Positions 8,504-16,617 of a stretch of DNA of 64,000 bases are shown here, one piece after another; within the stretch, counting starts at the first letter, position 1, and every line of letters begins with the position of its first letter. The DNA lies in assembly GCF_010550245.1 (NCBI RefSeq), contig NZ_JAAGLU010000039.1, positions 1 to 64,000 on the forward strand. The letters run 5' to 3'. The notes beneath the pieces are model-generated. The model did not search any database, was not told the DNA's origin, and saw only the letters and a program-made list of their open reading frames with translations. A program made the position numbers and the translations under genes. The DNA comes from Streptomyces sp. SID12501 (GTDB lineage Bacteria; Actinomycetota; Actinomycetes; Streptomycetales; Streptomycetaceae).

Positions 8504-9403
8504 TCAGGCGAGGCCGAGGGCGACGGCCTTCTCGGTGGCCTCGCGGACCGCCTTCTCCTGCTCCGGCAGCAGCGGCATGCGCGGCGGACGGACGGGACCG
8601 CCGTGCCGGCCGACGATGTCCATCGACAGCTTGATCGCCTGCACGAACTCGACCTTGGAGTCCCAGCGGTGGAGCGCGTGCAGCTGCTGGTAGAGCGGCA
8701 GGGCGGTGGCAAGGTCGCCCGCCACGGCCGCGCGGTACAGCTCGACGGTCGCCCGGGGCAGGGCGTTGGGGTAACCGGCGACCCAGCCCACCGCTCCGGC
8801 CGTGGCCAGCTCCAGCAGGACGTCGTCGGCACCGATCAACACGTCCAGTTCCGGGGCCAGTTCCTGGATCTGGTAGATGCGCCGGGTGTCCCCGGAGAAC
8901 TCCTTCACGCCCTTGATGTGTCCGGCCGCGTGCAGTCGGGCGAGCAGTTCGGGGGTGAGGTCGATCTTGGTGTCGATCGGGTTGTTGTACGCCACGATGT
9001 CGATACCGGCCTCGGCGACGGCCGCGTAGTGCGCGAGCACCGAACGCTCGTCGCCGCGGTAGGCGTTGGGCGGCAGCAGCATGACGGCGGCGCAGCCGGC
9101 GTCCTTGGCCTGCGCGGCCCAGCGGGCGGACTCGGCGGAGCCGTAGGCGGCCACGCCCGGCATCACCCGGTCCCCGCCGATCGCGGCGACCGCGGTCTCG
9201 ACGACCTTCACCCGCTCCTCGGCGGTGAGCACCTGGTACTCGCCGAGCGAGCCGTTCGGTACGACGCCGTCGCAGCCGTTCTCGACGAGCCAGCGGCAAT
9301 GATCCGCGTAGGCCTCGAAGTTGACGCTCAGGTCGTCGTTCAACGGCAACGCGGTGGCGACGAGGACGCCTCGCCAGACGGGGGTGGGAGTGGGGGTGCT
9401 CAT
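8504..9403 (-). CDS. DapA-family lyase, probable pyrroline-4-hydroxy-2-carboxylate deaminase
   Basis: This 299-residue TIM-barrel protein belongs to the dihydrodipicolinate synthase/N-acetylneuraminate lyase family. The Schiff-base lysine lies in IKGVKEFSGDTR and the catalytic tyrosine in DIVAYNNPIDTK. GxxGE is represented by NGSLGEYQVLT. In hydroxyproline operons this family member deaminates 1-pyrroline-4-hydroxy-2-carboxylate to alpha-ketoglutarate semialdehyde. The specific function is inferred from the neighbours; the fold is clear. The ATG at 9403 begins MSTPTPTPVWRGVLVATALP. A 7-bp tandem repeat lies in the short gap before it. Confidence 0.88.
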   Translation of the reverse strand: MSTPTPTPVWRGVLVATALPLNDDLSVNFEAYADHCRWLVENGCDGVVPNGSLGEYQVLTAEERVKVVETAVAAIGGDRVMPGVAAYGSAESARWAAQAKDAGCAAVMLLPPNAYRGDERSVLAHYAAVAEAGIDIVAYNNPIDTKIDLTPELLARLHAAGHIKGVKEFSGDTRRIYQIQELAPELDVLIGADDVLLELATAGAVGWVAGYPNALPRATVELYRAAVAGDLATALPLYQQLHALHRWDSKVEFVQAIKLSMDIVGRHGGPVRPPRMPLLPEQEKAVREATEKAVALGLA

Positions 9404-9445
9404 GGGTGCCTCGACCTTCGGATCAGTTGTACGGGGGGAGGGGCG

Positions 9446-9480
9446 CGGGGTGCGGGGTGCGGGGTGCGGGGTGCGGGGTG
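9446..9480. repeat. Tandem 7-bp repeat (CGGGGTG)
   Basis: About five consecutive copies of CGGGGTG sit in the 93-nt gap between the FAD/[2Fe-2S] dehydrogenase subunit and the DapA-family gene. A G-rich run of this kind can form a G-quadruplex or slip in replication. It may tune expression of the downstream half of the operon. Confidence 0.8.
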
Positions 9481-9496
9481 GCAACTGGCTTGTGCT

Positions 9497-10912
9497 TCAG
9501 GGGTGTTCGGGCTCCTGCGCCAGCACGCCCAGCGGAACCGGACGGGCGAACGGCCGCTTCGCCGGGCCGGCAGGGCAGCCCGCGATCCCGGCGACGCCGG
9601 GCGCGCAGATCCGCCCCTGGCACCAGCCCATGCCGGCGCGGGTGAGGAGCTTGACGGTCCGCAGATCTGTCGCGCCCAACTCCACGACCGCCTCCCGGAC
9701 TTCCGCTGCCGTCACCTCCTCGCAGCGGCAGACGACGGTGTCGTCGGTGACCTGTTCCGCCCAGTGCGCGGGCGGGGCGTAGGCGGTGTCGAGGGCGGCG
9801 AAGAACTTCCGCAGCCGGGTACGGGTCCGGGCGGCCGTCTCCCAGTCGGCGGGGCGTGGCTCGACTCCCCTCAGCCGGGCGGCGATCGAGTGTCCGGCGA
9901 TCTCGCCCTCGGCCAGCGCGAGCACCACTCCCCCGATGCCGGTGGCCTCGCCCGCCGCCCAGACACGCTCGACGTCGGTGCGCTGCTCGGCGTCGGTGAC
10001 GACGAAGGGGTCCCCGGTGGCGTCGATCGCGCACCCCAGGGTCTCGGCGAGGTCGGTGTGCGCGAGCATGCCGTGCCCGACGGCCAGGGTGTCGCAGGCG
10101 ATCCGCCGCCTGGTGGCCGGCCGTACCCGGCCGTGGGTGTCCAGGGCGGCGACGGTGACAGCTTCGACGCGGTCGGTGCCGTGCGCCGCGACCACGGCGT
10201 GACGTACCGTCACCGGCACCTTGTGGCGCAGCAGTTGGGCCGCGTAACGAGCCGCCTCGGCGACCTTCGCCGGGTTGGCGGCGAGCGTCGCCGTGTGCCG
10301 TACGAAGTCGGCGGGGTGCGTGGACTCGACGTACGCGGCGACTTCGGCGCCCGCCGCCGCGAGGCCCGCCGCGACCGGCATCAGCAGCGGCCCGGTTCCG
10401 GCGACGACCGCCGTACGGCCCGGCAGGACGAGGCCGCCCTTGAGCATCGCCTGCGCGCCGCCCGCGGTGACCACACCGGGGAGGGTCCAGCCGGGGAAGG
10501 GCAGCACCTTCTCGTAGCCGCCGGTCGCGAGGAGGGCGGGGTCGGCGGTGACGGTCTGCGACCCGGTCTGCCCGGGACCGAGGAGGGCGTGCACACCGAA
10601 GCCGCCACCCCCTCCGAACTCCCCTTCCACGAACCACACATGACAATCAGTCAGGTGCGTGACCCGGCCCGCCGCGACATGCGCCGCCAGCCGGTCCCGC
10701 AGCTTCTTCCAGGTGCCCCAGGCGTGGTGCAGGGCCTGCGGCCTGCGTGCCTTCAGCGCCGCCGCGGGCTGCCGGTAGAACTGCCCGCCCGCCTGCGCGC
10801 CGGCATCGAGCAGCACGACCCGGACGCCCCGGTCGGCCGCCGTCAGCGCGGCGGCGAGGCCTGCCGGACCTGCGCCGACCACCGCGAGAGAGGCCCTACC
10901 CGAGTTCGTCAT
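9497..10912 (-). CDS. D-hydroxyproline dehydrogenase subunit, FAD + BFD-type [2Fe-2S]
   Basis: This 471-residue flavoprotein has an N-terminal Rossmann motif (VVGAGPAGLAAAL), a second nucleotide-binding region (AVVAGTGPLLMPVAAGLAAAG) and a C-terminal BFD-like [2Fe-2S] domain with CRC and CQGRIC cysteines. It resembles the HcnB / octopine-oxidase large subunit. Together with the small [2Fe-2S] protein and the DAO-type subunit it forms the heteromeric dehydrogenase that oxidises cis-4-hydroxy-D-proline. I chose the ATG at 10912. It overlaps the upstream ferredoxin-like gene by 17 nt, which implies coupled translation. The longer upstream reading frame has no homology. Confidence 0.9.
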   Translation of the reverse strand: MTNSGRASLAVVGAGPAGLAAALTAADRGVRVVLLDAGAQAGGQFYRQPAAALKARRPQALHHAWGTWKKLRDRLAAHVAAGRVTHLTDCHVWFVEGEFGGGGGFGVHALLGPGQTGSQTVTADPALLATGGYEKVLPFPGWTLPGVVTAGGAQAMLKGGLVLPGRTAVVAGTGPLLMPVAAGLAAAGAEVAAYVESTHPADFVRHTATLAANPAKVAEAARYAAQLLRHKVPVTVRHAVVAAHGTDRVEAVTVAALDTHGRVRPATRRRIACDTLAVGHGMLAHTDLAETLGCAIDATGDPFVVTDAEQRTDVERVWAAGEATGIGGVVLALAEGEIAGHSIAARLRGVEPRPADWETAARTRTRLRKFFAALDTAYAPPAHWAEQVTDDTVVCRCEEVTAAEVREAVVELGATDLRTVKLLTRAGMGWCQGRICAPGVAGIAGCPAGPAKRPFARPVPLGVLAQEPEHP

Positions 10913-11264
10913 GGCCGGTGCCTTCCTGGGTGCGGATCGCGTCGCCAGGTGCGGCCGGGACGAGGCAAGCCCGTTGGTTGGGACGGTCGTTGACAGTGAC
11001 GAGGCAGTCGAAGCAGACCCCGATGCCGCAGAAGATCCCGCGTGGCGCACCGCTGCCCCGCGTGCGGCGCCACGAGGTGATGCCCACGGACCAGAGCACG
11101 GCGGCAACGGTCTGACCGGGCAGTGCGTCGGTCCCGTCCCCGTCGACGGTGACGGTGAACGGGGGTCCGGGCCGGGCCCGTGCCAGCTCCAGCGGAGTCA
11201 TTTCCTTCACCTTCTCCACCCTCTCCGCCTTCTCCACCCGCTTCGTGCTCTTCACGTTCCTCAC
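10896..11264 (-). CDS. (2Fe-2S)-binding small subunit of D-hydroxyproline dehydrogenase
   Basis: This 122-residue ferredoxin-like protein has the cluster motif FCGIGVCFDCLVTV (C-x4-C-x2-C), with a fourth Cys in NQRACLV. It is the HcnA-like subunit of the trimeric oxidase/dehydrogenase. The GTG at 11264 overlaps the stop of the upstream DAO gene as GTGA, with GGGGAGGAG as ribosome site. This start adds a lysine/glutamate-rich lead (VEKAERVEKVKE) before the ATG at 11201, whose own ribosome site would be too close. The lead is coded by a near-repeated GA-rich stretch. Confidence 0.88.
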   Translation of the reverse strand: MRNVKSTKRVEKAERVEKVKEMTPLELARARPGPPFTVTVDGDGTDALPGQTVAAVLWSVGITSWRRTRGSGAPRGIFCGIGVCFDCLVTVNDRPNQRACLVPAAPGDAIRTQEGTGHDELG

Positions 11265-12433
11265 CGCTCCTCCCCCGCGAACCTGTCCGGGCGGAACGGC
11301 GTCAGATCGAGGTCGGGCGTCAGGCCTGTCAGCGACTGTGCGATCAGGTGGCCCGTACCGACCGCGAGCCCGATCCCCGCGCCCTCGTGACCGCACGCGT
11401 GGTACAGCCCCGGCGCCCGGGGATCGGCCCCGATGGCAGGCAGGTGGTCCGGCAGATAGGGGCGGAAGCCCAGGTAGGCGCGCATCGCGTGGACCGTGCC
11501 GAGGACCGGGAAGAGCGCCGTCGCCTGGGCGGCCAGTCTGCGCACGACAGGCAGGGAGAAGGTCCGGTCGAAGCCGACCCGTTCACGGCTGGCCCCGATC
11601 AGTACCGGGCCCGCGGCCGTGCTCTCGACGACCGCCGAGGACTGGAGCCCGGCGTCGCCGCTGGCGACATCGGCGACGTAGTCGGCGGCGTACACCTTGT
11701 GCCGGACGGTGCCGGGCGGCAGCGGTTCGGTAACCAGGACGAAGCCGCGGCGCGGCAGCACGGGCAGGCGCACCCCGGCCAGCGCGGCGACCTCGCCGCC
11801 CCAGGTGCCGGCCGCGTTGATGACGACCGGGGCGTGGATGTCGCCGTGCCCCGCCGTCCGTACGCCGTGCACGGAACCGTCCGGCGCGCGCAGGATGTCC
11901 GTGACGGCCGTGCCGGTGCGCAGCTCGGCTCCCGCCCGCCGGGCCGCCCGGACGACCTGTGCGGCCGCGAGGGAGGGCATCACCTGGCAGTCCTGCGGGT
12001 ACCGGACGCCGCCCGCGAGGTCTGGGGCCAAGTGCGGTTCCAGGTCGGCGAGTCGGCCTGCGTCGACCACCTCGGCCTCGACTCCCGCCGCCCGCTGCCT
12101 GTCGGCGAAGGCGGTCAACGCGGCCATGCCCTCGGTGTCGGAGGCGACGACGATCCCGCCCTTCGCCTCGAACTCGACAGCGCCACCGATGCCCGGCTCG
12201 GCGGCGAGGTCGTACCAGAGGCGGGCGGAGAGCAGCGCGAGGTCCAGCTCGGGCCCCGGCTCCTTGTCGGAGACGAGCAGGTTGCCCTCACCGGCGCCGG
12301 TGGTGCCGCCGGCCACCGGTCCCCGGTCGAGGACCAGGGTCACGAGGCCTGCCCGGGCGAGATACAGGGCGCAGGCGGCGCCGACCATTCCGGCGCCGAT
12401 GACCACAACGTCGCAGGTCAGTCGCTTGCTCAC
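11261..12433 (-). CDS. DAO-family FAD subunit of D-hydroxyproline dehydrogenase
   Basis: This 390-residue protein of the D-amino-acid/glycine oxidase family starts with a Rossmann FAD motif (VVVIGAGMVGAACALYLARAG). It carries the family's C-terminal FAD-contact region (LYHACGHEGAGIGLAVGTG). It is the HcnC-like catalytic subunit, paired with the next two genes. It is the first gene of the operon. The GTG at 12433 has no clear ribosome site, so a short or leaderless transcript is likely. A symmetrical site lies 10-18 nt upstream. The Tn7-like module begins less than 100 nt further up. Confidence 0.88.
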   Translation of the reverse strand: MSKRLTCDVVVIGAGMVGAACALYLARAGLVTLVLDRGPVAGGTTGAGEGNLLVSDKEPGPELDLALLSARLWYDLAAEPGIGGAVEFEAKGGIVVASDTEGMAALTAFADRQRAAGVEAEVVDAGRLADLEPHLAPDLAGGVRYPQDCQVMPSLAAAQVVRAARRAGAELRTGTAVTDILRAPDGSVHGVRTAGHGDIHAPVVINAAGTWGGEVAALAGVRLPVLPRRGFVLVTEPLPPGTVRHKVYAADYVADVASGDAGLQSSAVVESTAAGPVLIGASRERVGFDRTFSLPVVRRLAAQATALFPVLGTVHAMRAYLGFRPYLPDHLPAIGADPRAPGLYHACGHEGAGIGLAVGTGHLIAQSLTGLTPDLDLTPFRPDRFAGEER

Positions 12434-12442
12434 GTCAGTACA

Positions 12443-12451
12443 ATGTCACAT
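12443..12451. promoter_or_regulatory. Palindromic site, candidate GntR operator
   Basis: ATGT-C-ACAT is a perfect 4-bp inverted repeat 10 nt upstream of the operon start. FCD-type GntR regulators often bind short T/G-rich inverted repeats of this kind. It is the only such site seen in the gap to the transposition module. Confidence 0.45.
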
Positions 12452-12519
12452 GTTCCTATTCTCGCCAAGGACGCCCAGGCTCGACCCGCCTGTGAGGGCG
12501 GACGCTGGAAATGAGAGTG

Positions 12520-12571
12520 TGGAGCCCAACGTGATAGTGCACTTGATAGCATGGAGCCCTAAATGATAGTG
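12520..12571 (+). repeat. Two direct repeats, candidate TnsB-binding sites at the left end
   Basis: Two 20-bp copies share TGGAGCCC followed by four variable bases and TGATAGTG (12520-12539 and 12552-12571, 32 bp apart). The bases before each TGGAGCCC are also similar (TGAGAGTG, TGATAGCA). Tn7-family ends carry several approximately 20-bp TnsB sites. These sit right outside the first tniQ, where the left end should be. TTGATA (12543-12548) and GATAGT (12565-12570), 16 nt apart, could be the tniQ promoter lying over the repeats, which would make the operon self-limiting. I found no matching copies near the right side. Confidence 0.55.
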
Positions 12572-12599
12572 ACCTGGATCACTTTCTAGGGGTGTATGT

Positions 12600-13706
12600 A
12601 TGCCTCCACGACGATTAGCACTGGTCACGGCCCCGCAAGCGAACGAGGCGTTCGCGTCGTGGGTGGATCGGATGGCTCGCGTGAACCGATGCCCGTCGGC
12701 TGAGGTCGCCGACCTGATGGGGCTGGGCCTTCGAGGGGTGTATGCGAATGCCCGGCCCCCTGTGTTCGGAGTGCAATGTGATGAGGCGATCCGGCAGACC
12801 GTGTACGCAGCGACGGGCGTCCCCGGCGACACGGTGGACGGGATGCACCTGTCGGTCTTCGAGGGTGGGCCGCTGAGCGTGGCGGCAGTGCTCTCCGCGG
12901 GCAAAGCGCACTGGCCGTCGGCGAGCCGGGAGTGGGTAGAGATGTACGGCAGCCGGGCCTGTCCGCGCTGCCTGCTGGCGTCGGGTGGGGTGTGGCAACT
13001 GTGGTGGAAGCTGTCGTGCGCGGCGGTGTGCCCGGAGCATCAGGTGACGCTGCTGGATCGGTGTCCGGCGTGCGGTTGGATATTGCGATGGGGCGGGGAC
13101 CGGCCTCGGGTCTTGCCGGCTCGGTGGGTCAGGCCTCCGACGTACTGCGCGAATTCCGTTCGCGGGAAACCGTGTTCACAGTGGCTGCCTTCGGTTCGCG
13201 TGAGCCGGGCAGATAAGCGGACGGTCCACGCGCAGCGTCGTTGGCTGGACACCGCGTACAGCCGGGCCTGCCCCTCGCTGGGCGGCGTGAACGTGTCTGC
13301 GGGAGATTGGTTCGCGGCGTTCCGCGCGTGTGTGATCTTGTTGCGGCTCGGACTGCCCAGGATCTTAGGACGTCTACCGAGCGTGCCTGACTGGTGCGGC
13401 CGGGCCCTTCTGGATGAACGCATCGAGCGCGATGTGCACCGGAACCAGTTTGGATGGGGTCCCGCTTCGGCCGAAGCTGCAGCAGCGTTTCTCACGATGG
13501 TGACCCCTCTTCTGGCCGCGGCTGACATGCGGGCGTTGACTCGGCGGTTGGCACCTTTGGTGCGGACGGCGGTTGAAGAAGGCTGCTTCACGGCCCGGCC
13601 GTTGGCGCGGCTTCCGGTGCCGGAGGTTTTCGCGGCGGCAGTGGCGGCGCAGGTGCCGGTGGGGCGTTCGGCAAGGAGCCCGTGGGGGAAAGGAAGCACG
13701 CGGTGA
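12600..13706 (+). CDS. tniQ: TniQ-family target-site protein 1
   Basis: This 368-residue protein has the TniQ N-terminal domain (RRLALVTAPQANEAFASWVDRMARVN). A zinc-finger region follows, with the cysteine sets CPRC, CPEH and CPAC, and then a helical C-terminal part. TniQ/TnsD proteins link the TnsC ATPase to the target DNA. The start ATG at 12600 follows AGGGGTG. It is the first gene of the tniQ-tnsA-tnsB-tnsC run, which is unusual because TniQ is more often last. The sequence is only distantly similar to the other three TniQ proteins here, so it may carry its own targeting preference. Confidence 0.88.
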   Translation: MPPRRLALVTAPQANEAFASWVDRMARVNRCPSAEVADLMGLGLRGVYANARPPVFGVQCDEAIRQTVYAATGVPGDTVDGMHLSVFEGGPLSVAAVLSAGKAHWPSASREWVEMYGSRACPRCLLASGGVWQLWWKLSCAAVCPEHQVTLLDRCPACGWILRWGGDRPRVLPARWVRPPTYCANSVRGKPCSQWLPSVRVSRADKRTVHAQRRWLDTAYSRACPSLGGVNVSAGDWFAAFRACVILLRLGLPRILGRLPSVPDWCGRALLDERIERDVHRNQFGWGPASAEAAAAFLTMVTPLLAAADMRALTRRLAPLVRTAVEEGCFTARPLARLPVPEVFAAAVAAQVPVGRSARSPWGKGSTR

Positions 13707-14464
13707 GCGGTGATACGGAGGTACCGGAGTCGCCAGTTCGAGAAATCGACCTGATATGGGTGCGGTACATCGATGCCGACGGGATCGAACACCGGGTGCG
13801 GCTGGAAGAGGCCTCAGACGTACCGTTCGAGGACGGCCGGATGGTGCGAAGTATCCCCAGCTACCGGGACCAGGGGCACATGCCGGGCCAGTTCTGGGTG
13901 GCGAAGTGGGGTGACTTCGTCGACTACGAGAGCGTGCTGGAATCGAAGTGGCTCCTGCTGTTGGACTTCGACCCGCAGGTCACCGCGTTCGTCACGCAGC
14001 CCTTGGAGTTCGACGCGATCGACGCCCGTGGGGCGTGGGGGCACACGCCGGATGTATTCGCGCGTCGCCGAGACGGAAGCGTACTGCTGCTGGACGTGAA
14101 GAACCCCGAACTGCGAGACGATCCGAAGGTGAAGCTGCAGGAGGAGCGCACTGCGCGGACGTGCGAGCGGCTGGGTTGGGACTACGCCATGGTGTCGGAG
14201 CCGAGTGCGCAGCGCTGGGCGAATGTCGATCTGTTGTCCAGCGCACGGCGCCCGCTGCATCTGGGGGCGGAACTCGTGCCGCGCCTGCTGGAACTGGCCC
14301 GTGAGCCGGTGGAGATCGGGGAGTTGATGCGGTTCATGGAGTTCCCGGACCTGGCTCGCGGGGTGCTGTACCACCTGATGTGGCACCGGCGGATCGTCAC
14401 GGATCTGGACCGTGCGCTGCGCGAGACCACGTTGGTGAAGGCCACGCCGGAGGCATGGGCATGA
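13703..14464 (+). CDS. tnsA: TnsA-like transposon endonuclease
   Basis: This 253-residue protein has the restriction-endonuclease-like TnsA N-terminal domain. Candidate catalytic residues are Glu76 or Glu80 (YESVLESKW), Asp117 (TPDVFA) and Lys133 in the D-V-K motif (LLLDVKNP). They follow the E...D...x-K order of Tn7 TnsA. A C-terminal helical region (residues 150-250) would contact TnsC. TnsA cuts the 5' ends of the transposon, allowing cut-and-paste movement together with TnsB. The GTG at 13703 overlaps the tniQ stop as GTGA, with GGGAAAGG as ribosome site. Confidence 0.87.
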   Translation: MSGDTEVPESPVREIDLIWVRYIDADGIEHRVRLEEASDVPFEDGRMVRSIPSYRDQGHMPGQFWVAKWGDFVDYESVLESKWLLLLDFDPQVTAFVTQPLEFDAIDARGAWGHTPDVFARRRDGSVLLLDVKNPELRDDPKVKLQEERTARTCERLGWDYAMVSEPSAQRWANVDLLSSARRPLHLGAELVPRLLELAREPVEIGELMRFMEFPDLARGVLYHLMWHRRIVTDLDRALRETTLVKATPEAWA

Positions 14465-16617
14465 CCGCCAAAGGTGGGATGCGGCTGCGCGACGGGACCA
14501 AGCTGTGGCTGGACGACGAGGTACACACCGTGACAGGGGTGACCGACGGCGGAGTGCGGCTCCGTTCAGAAAGCGGCGCGTGGACCGTGATCGGTGTGGG
14601 ACACCTCCTGGCGGACCCGACTTTCCGTCCCTGCGACGCCGACGAAATCCCAGAGGGTGAACCCTCGAGTGAGCGGGACCATCCAGAACGGAAACTGTGG
14701 CCGGACGCCGCTGCCCTCTTCGACAAGCTCACCGACAAGCAGCTGAAGGACCTCCAGCGGGCCCAGGAACATCTCCTGGAGATGACCACCGGCTATCGCA
14801 ACGGTGATCCGAAGGACGCACTGCCCGGGGAACCCCGGCCGGAGTACGCCCCCGACGTGTCACTGGCCCAGCGGGTACGGAGCAAGGCTCAGGAACTGGG
14901 CTACAGCGAGCCCCAGGTCTGGCGGCGGCTGCGGCAGTGGCGGGAAGAAGGTCCTTGGGGGCTCGTGGACCGGCGCACCCATCGGCCCTCGGATCCGCTG
15001 GCGGGAGTGGATCCCCGGCTGATCGACGCGATTCTCACTCAGCACTATGTCACGGAGGAGGACGACTCGACCGGCAGCCTGAACCGGCTGCGGCGTCGGG
15101 TGGAGCGCCGCTTGGACGACGCCCACGGCTCAGGCACGGTGAAGATGCCGTCACAGAAGCCGTTCAACCGGTACGTCGCCGTTCTCCTGCCCGGCCGCTA
15201 CACCACTGGACAGGCCACGACACGCCAGTCGGTGGCGAACCGGCCGGACGGACACTACCAACCGATCACCGCCAGCCGTCCAGGCGAACTGATGATGATC
15301 GACACCAGCTGGTTGGACGTACGCGCCTACGACCCGATCGAGGACATCGTCGTCTCGGTGGATCTCACGATCGCCATCGACGTGTGCACCCGCAGTCTGC
15401 TGGGGTGGCGCCTGGTCCCCAAGGGGACGAAGGGGGTGGACGCGGGCCTGGTGATCGCGGACGCGATGACTCCGGAGCCGATGCGTCCAGGCTGGCCGGA
15501 AGGGCTACGGCACCGGATGCTGCGCCTGCCGTGCGAGCCATTGCTCGCGCAGGACGAGCGGTTCGCCGCCGCTGCGGCCCGCCCGGTGGTGTTCCCCGAG
15601 AAGATCGTGATCGACCACGGCAAGGCGTTCGCCTCACAGGCGGTGAAGAACGTGTGCCGCCGCCACGGGATCGTCATCCAGGACACCCGCAAGTACAAGC
15701 CCACCGACAAGCCGCAGGTCGAAGCCGCGTTCAAGACGATCAGGAGCCAGTTCTCCGAACACATCGCCGGCTACAAGGGCAATCATGTGGTGCATCGAGG
15801 CCGGGACGTCGATGCTGTGGCCCGTTGGACGATCGAGGAACTGGAGGAGTTCTTCGCCGAGTACGTCGTCGCGGTCTACCAGCGCCGCCGGCACAAGGGT
15901 CTCGTGTTGCCGGGGTTTCCGGAGATCAAGCTGTCGCCGAACGACGCCTACCGGATGGCCGTTCACCGCTGCGGCTACATCGCCGCCCCGCGCGACGCCA
16001 ACCTGTTCCTCGAACTGCTGCCGATCCACTGGTGCGCGATCACGAACCGCCGGATCCAGAAGGACTATCTGCACTACAGCGCACCGGTCCTCGGTGCCCA
16101 CAACGGGACCAAGTCCCCGTACGCACAAGCCAACGGGACCTGGCCCATCCGTTACGACCCGCGTGATGTCACACAGGCCTACTTCCACGACCCCTACACC
16201 GGCATCTGGCACACACTGCGCTGGACCCACGCACTGACCGGCCTGGAGCCGTTCACCGATATCACCCTGCGCCAGGTCAAACAGGAACTGCGCGAACGCG
16301 GCCGAGAACCGCAGGATCAAGAAGCCGTCCTGGCCGCGTTGTTGGACCTGCAGAACCGGACGGACGCCGCCGAGGCGTCCACCGCCCCTTCCCGACGGGC
16401 ACGGGCCCGGGACGCCGAGCGCGCCAGGGTGGCGGCTCGGGACAGGTCCCGCACCGAGTTGGTCGACTCGGCCGCCGATGCCCCTCTCAAGGAGCCCCGC
16501 CTGCGGGCCGTGCCACCGCTGCCCGAACGCGATGAGGAAGAGCTCACGATCGACTTCGACGCTCTGCCCTCGTACGAGGTGTGGGGCGGGCATCCGGAAA
16601 AGGACGACGCACCGTGA
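14461..16617 (+). CDS. tnsB: TnsB-like DDE transposase
   Basis: This 718-residue Mu/Tn7-type transposase has N-terminal DNA-binding helix-turn-helix regions (residues 130-185), an RNase-H-fold core and a Mu-transposase C-terminal beta-barrel (residues 510-610). The catalytic triad can be read directly: Asp281 (MMIDTSW), Asp385 (VIDHGKAF) and Glu421 (KPQVEAAFK), with exactly 35 residues between the second Asp and the Glu. The last about 70 residues are charged and probably bind TnsC. The ATG at 14461 overlaps the tnsA stop as ATGA, with GGAGG 7 nt upstream. All key residues are intact. Confidence 0.93.
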   Translation: MTAKGGMRLRDGTKLWLDDEVHTVTGVTDGGVRLRSESGAWTVIGVGHLLADPTFRPCDADEIPEGEPSSERDHPERKLWPDAAALFDKLTDKQLKDLQRAQEHLLEMTTGYRNGDPKDALPGEPRPEYAPDVSLAQRVRSKAQELGYSEPQVWRRLRQWREEGPWGLVDRRTHRPSDPLAGVDPRLIDAILTQHYVTEEDDSTGSLNRLRRRVERRLDDAHGSGTVKMPSQKPFNRYVAVLLPGRYTTGQATTRQSVANRPDGHYQPITASRPGELMMIDTSWLDVRAYDPIEDIVVSVDLTIAIDVCTRSLLGWRLVPKGTKGVDAGLVIADAMTPEPMRPGWPEGLRHRMLRLPCEPLLAQDERFAAAAARPVVFPEKIVIDHGKAFASQAVKNVCRRHGIVIQDTRKYKPTDKPQVEAAFKTIRSQFSEHIAGYKGNHVVHRGRDVDAVARWTIEELEEFFAEYVVAVYQRRRHKGLVLPGFPEIKLSPNDAYRMAVHRCGYIAAPRDANLFLELLPIHWCAITNRRIQKDYLHYSAPVLGAHNGTKSPYAQANGTWPIRYDPRDVTQAYFHDPYTGIWHTLRWTHALTGLEPFTDITLRQVKQELRERGREPQDQEAVLAALLDLQNRTDAAEASTAPSRRARARDAERARVAARDRSRTELVDSAADAPLKEPRLRAVPPLPERDEEELTIDFDALPSYEVWGGHPEKDDAP

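Noticed and set aside
8603..10993. Very long plus-strand frame (796 codons) over the hydroxyproline operon
   Set aside because: GC-rich antisense frame over several well-supported minus-strand genes, with no recognisable domain.
14937..16166. Second open frame within tnsB
   Set aside because: Arg/Gly/Pro-rich +1 shadow of the transposase; the real frame holds the complete DDE triad.
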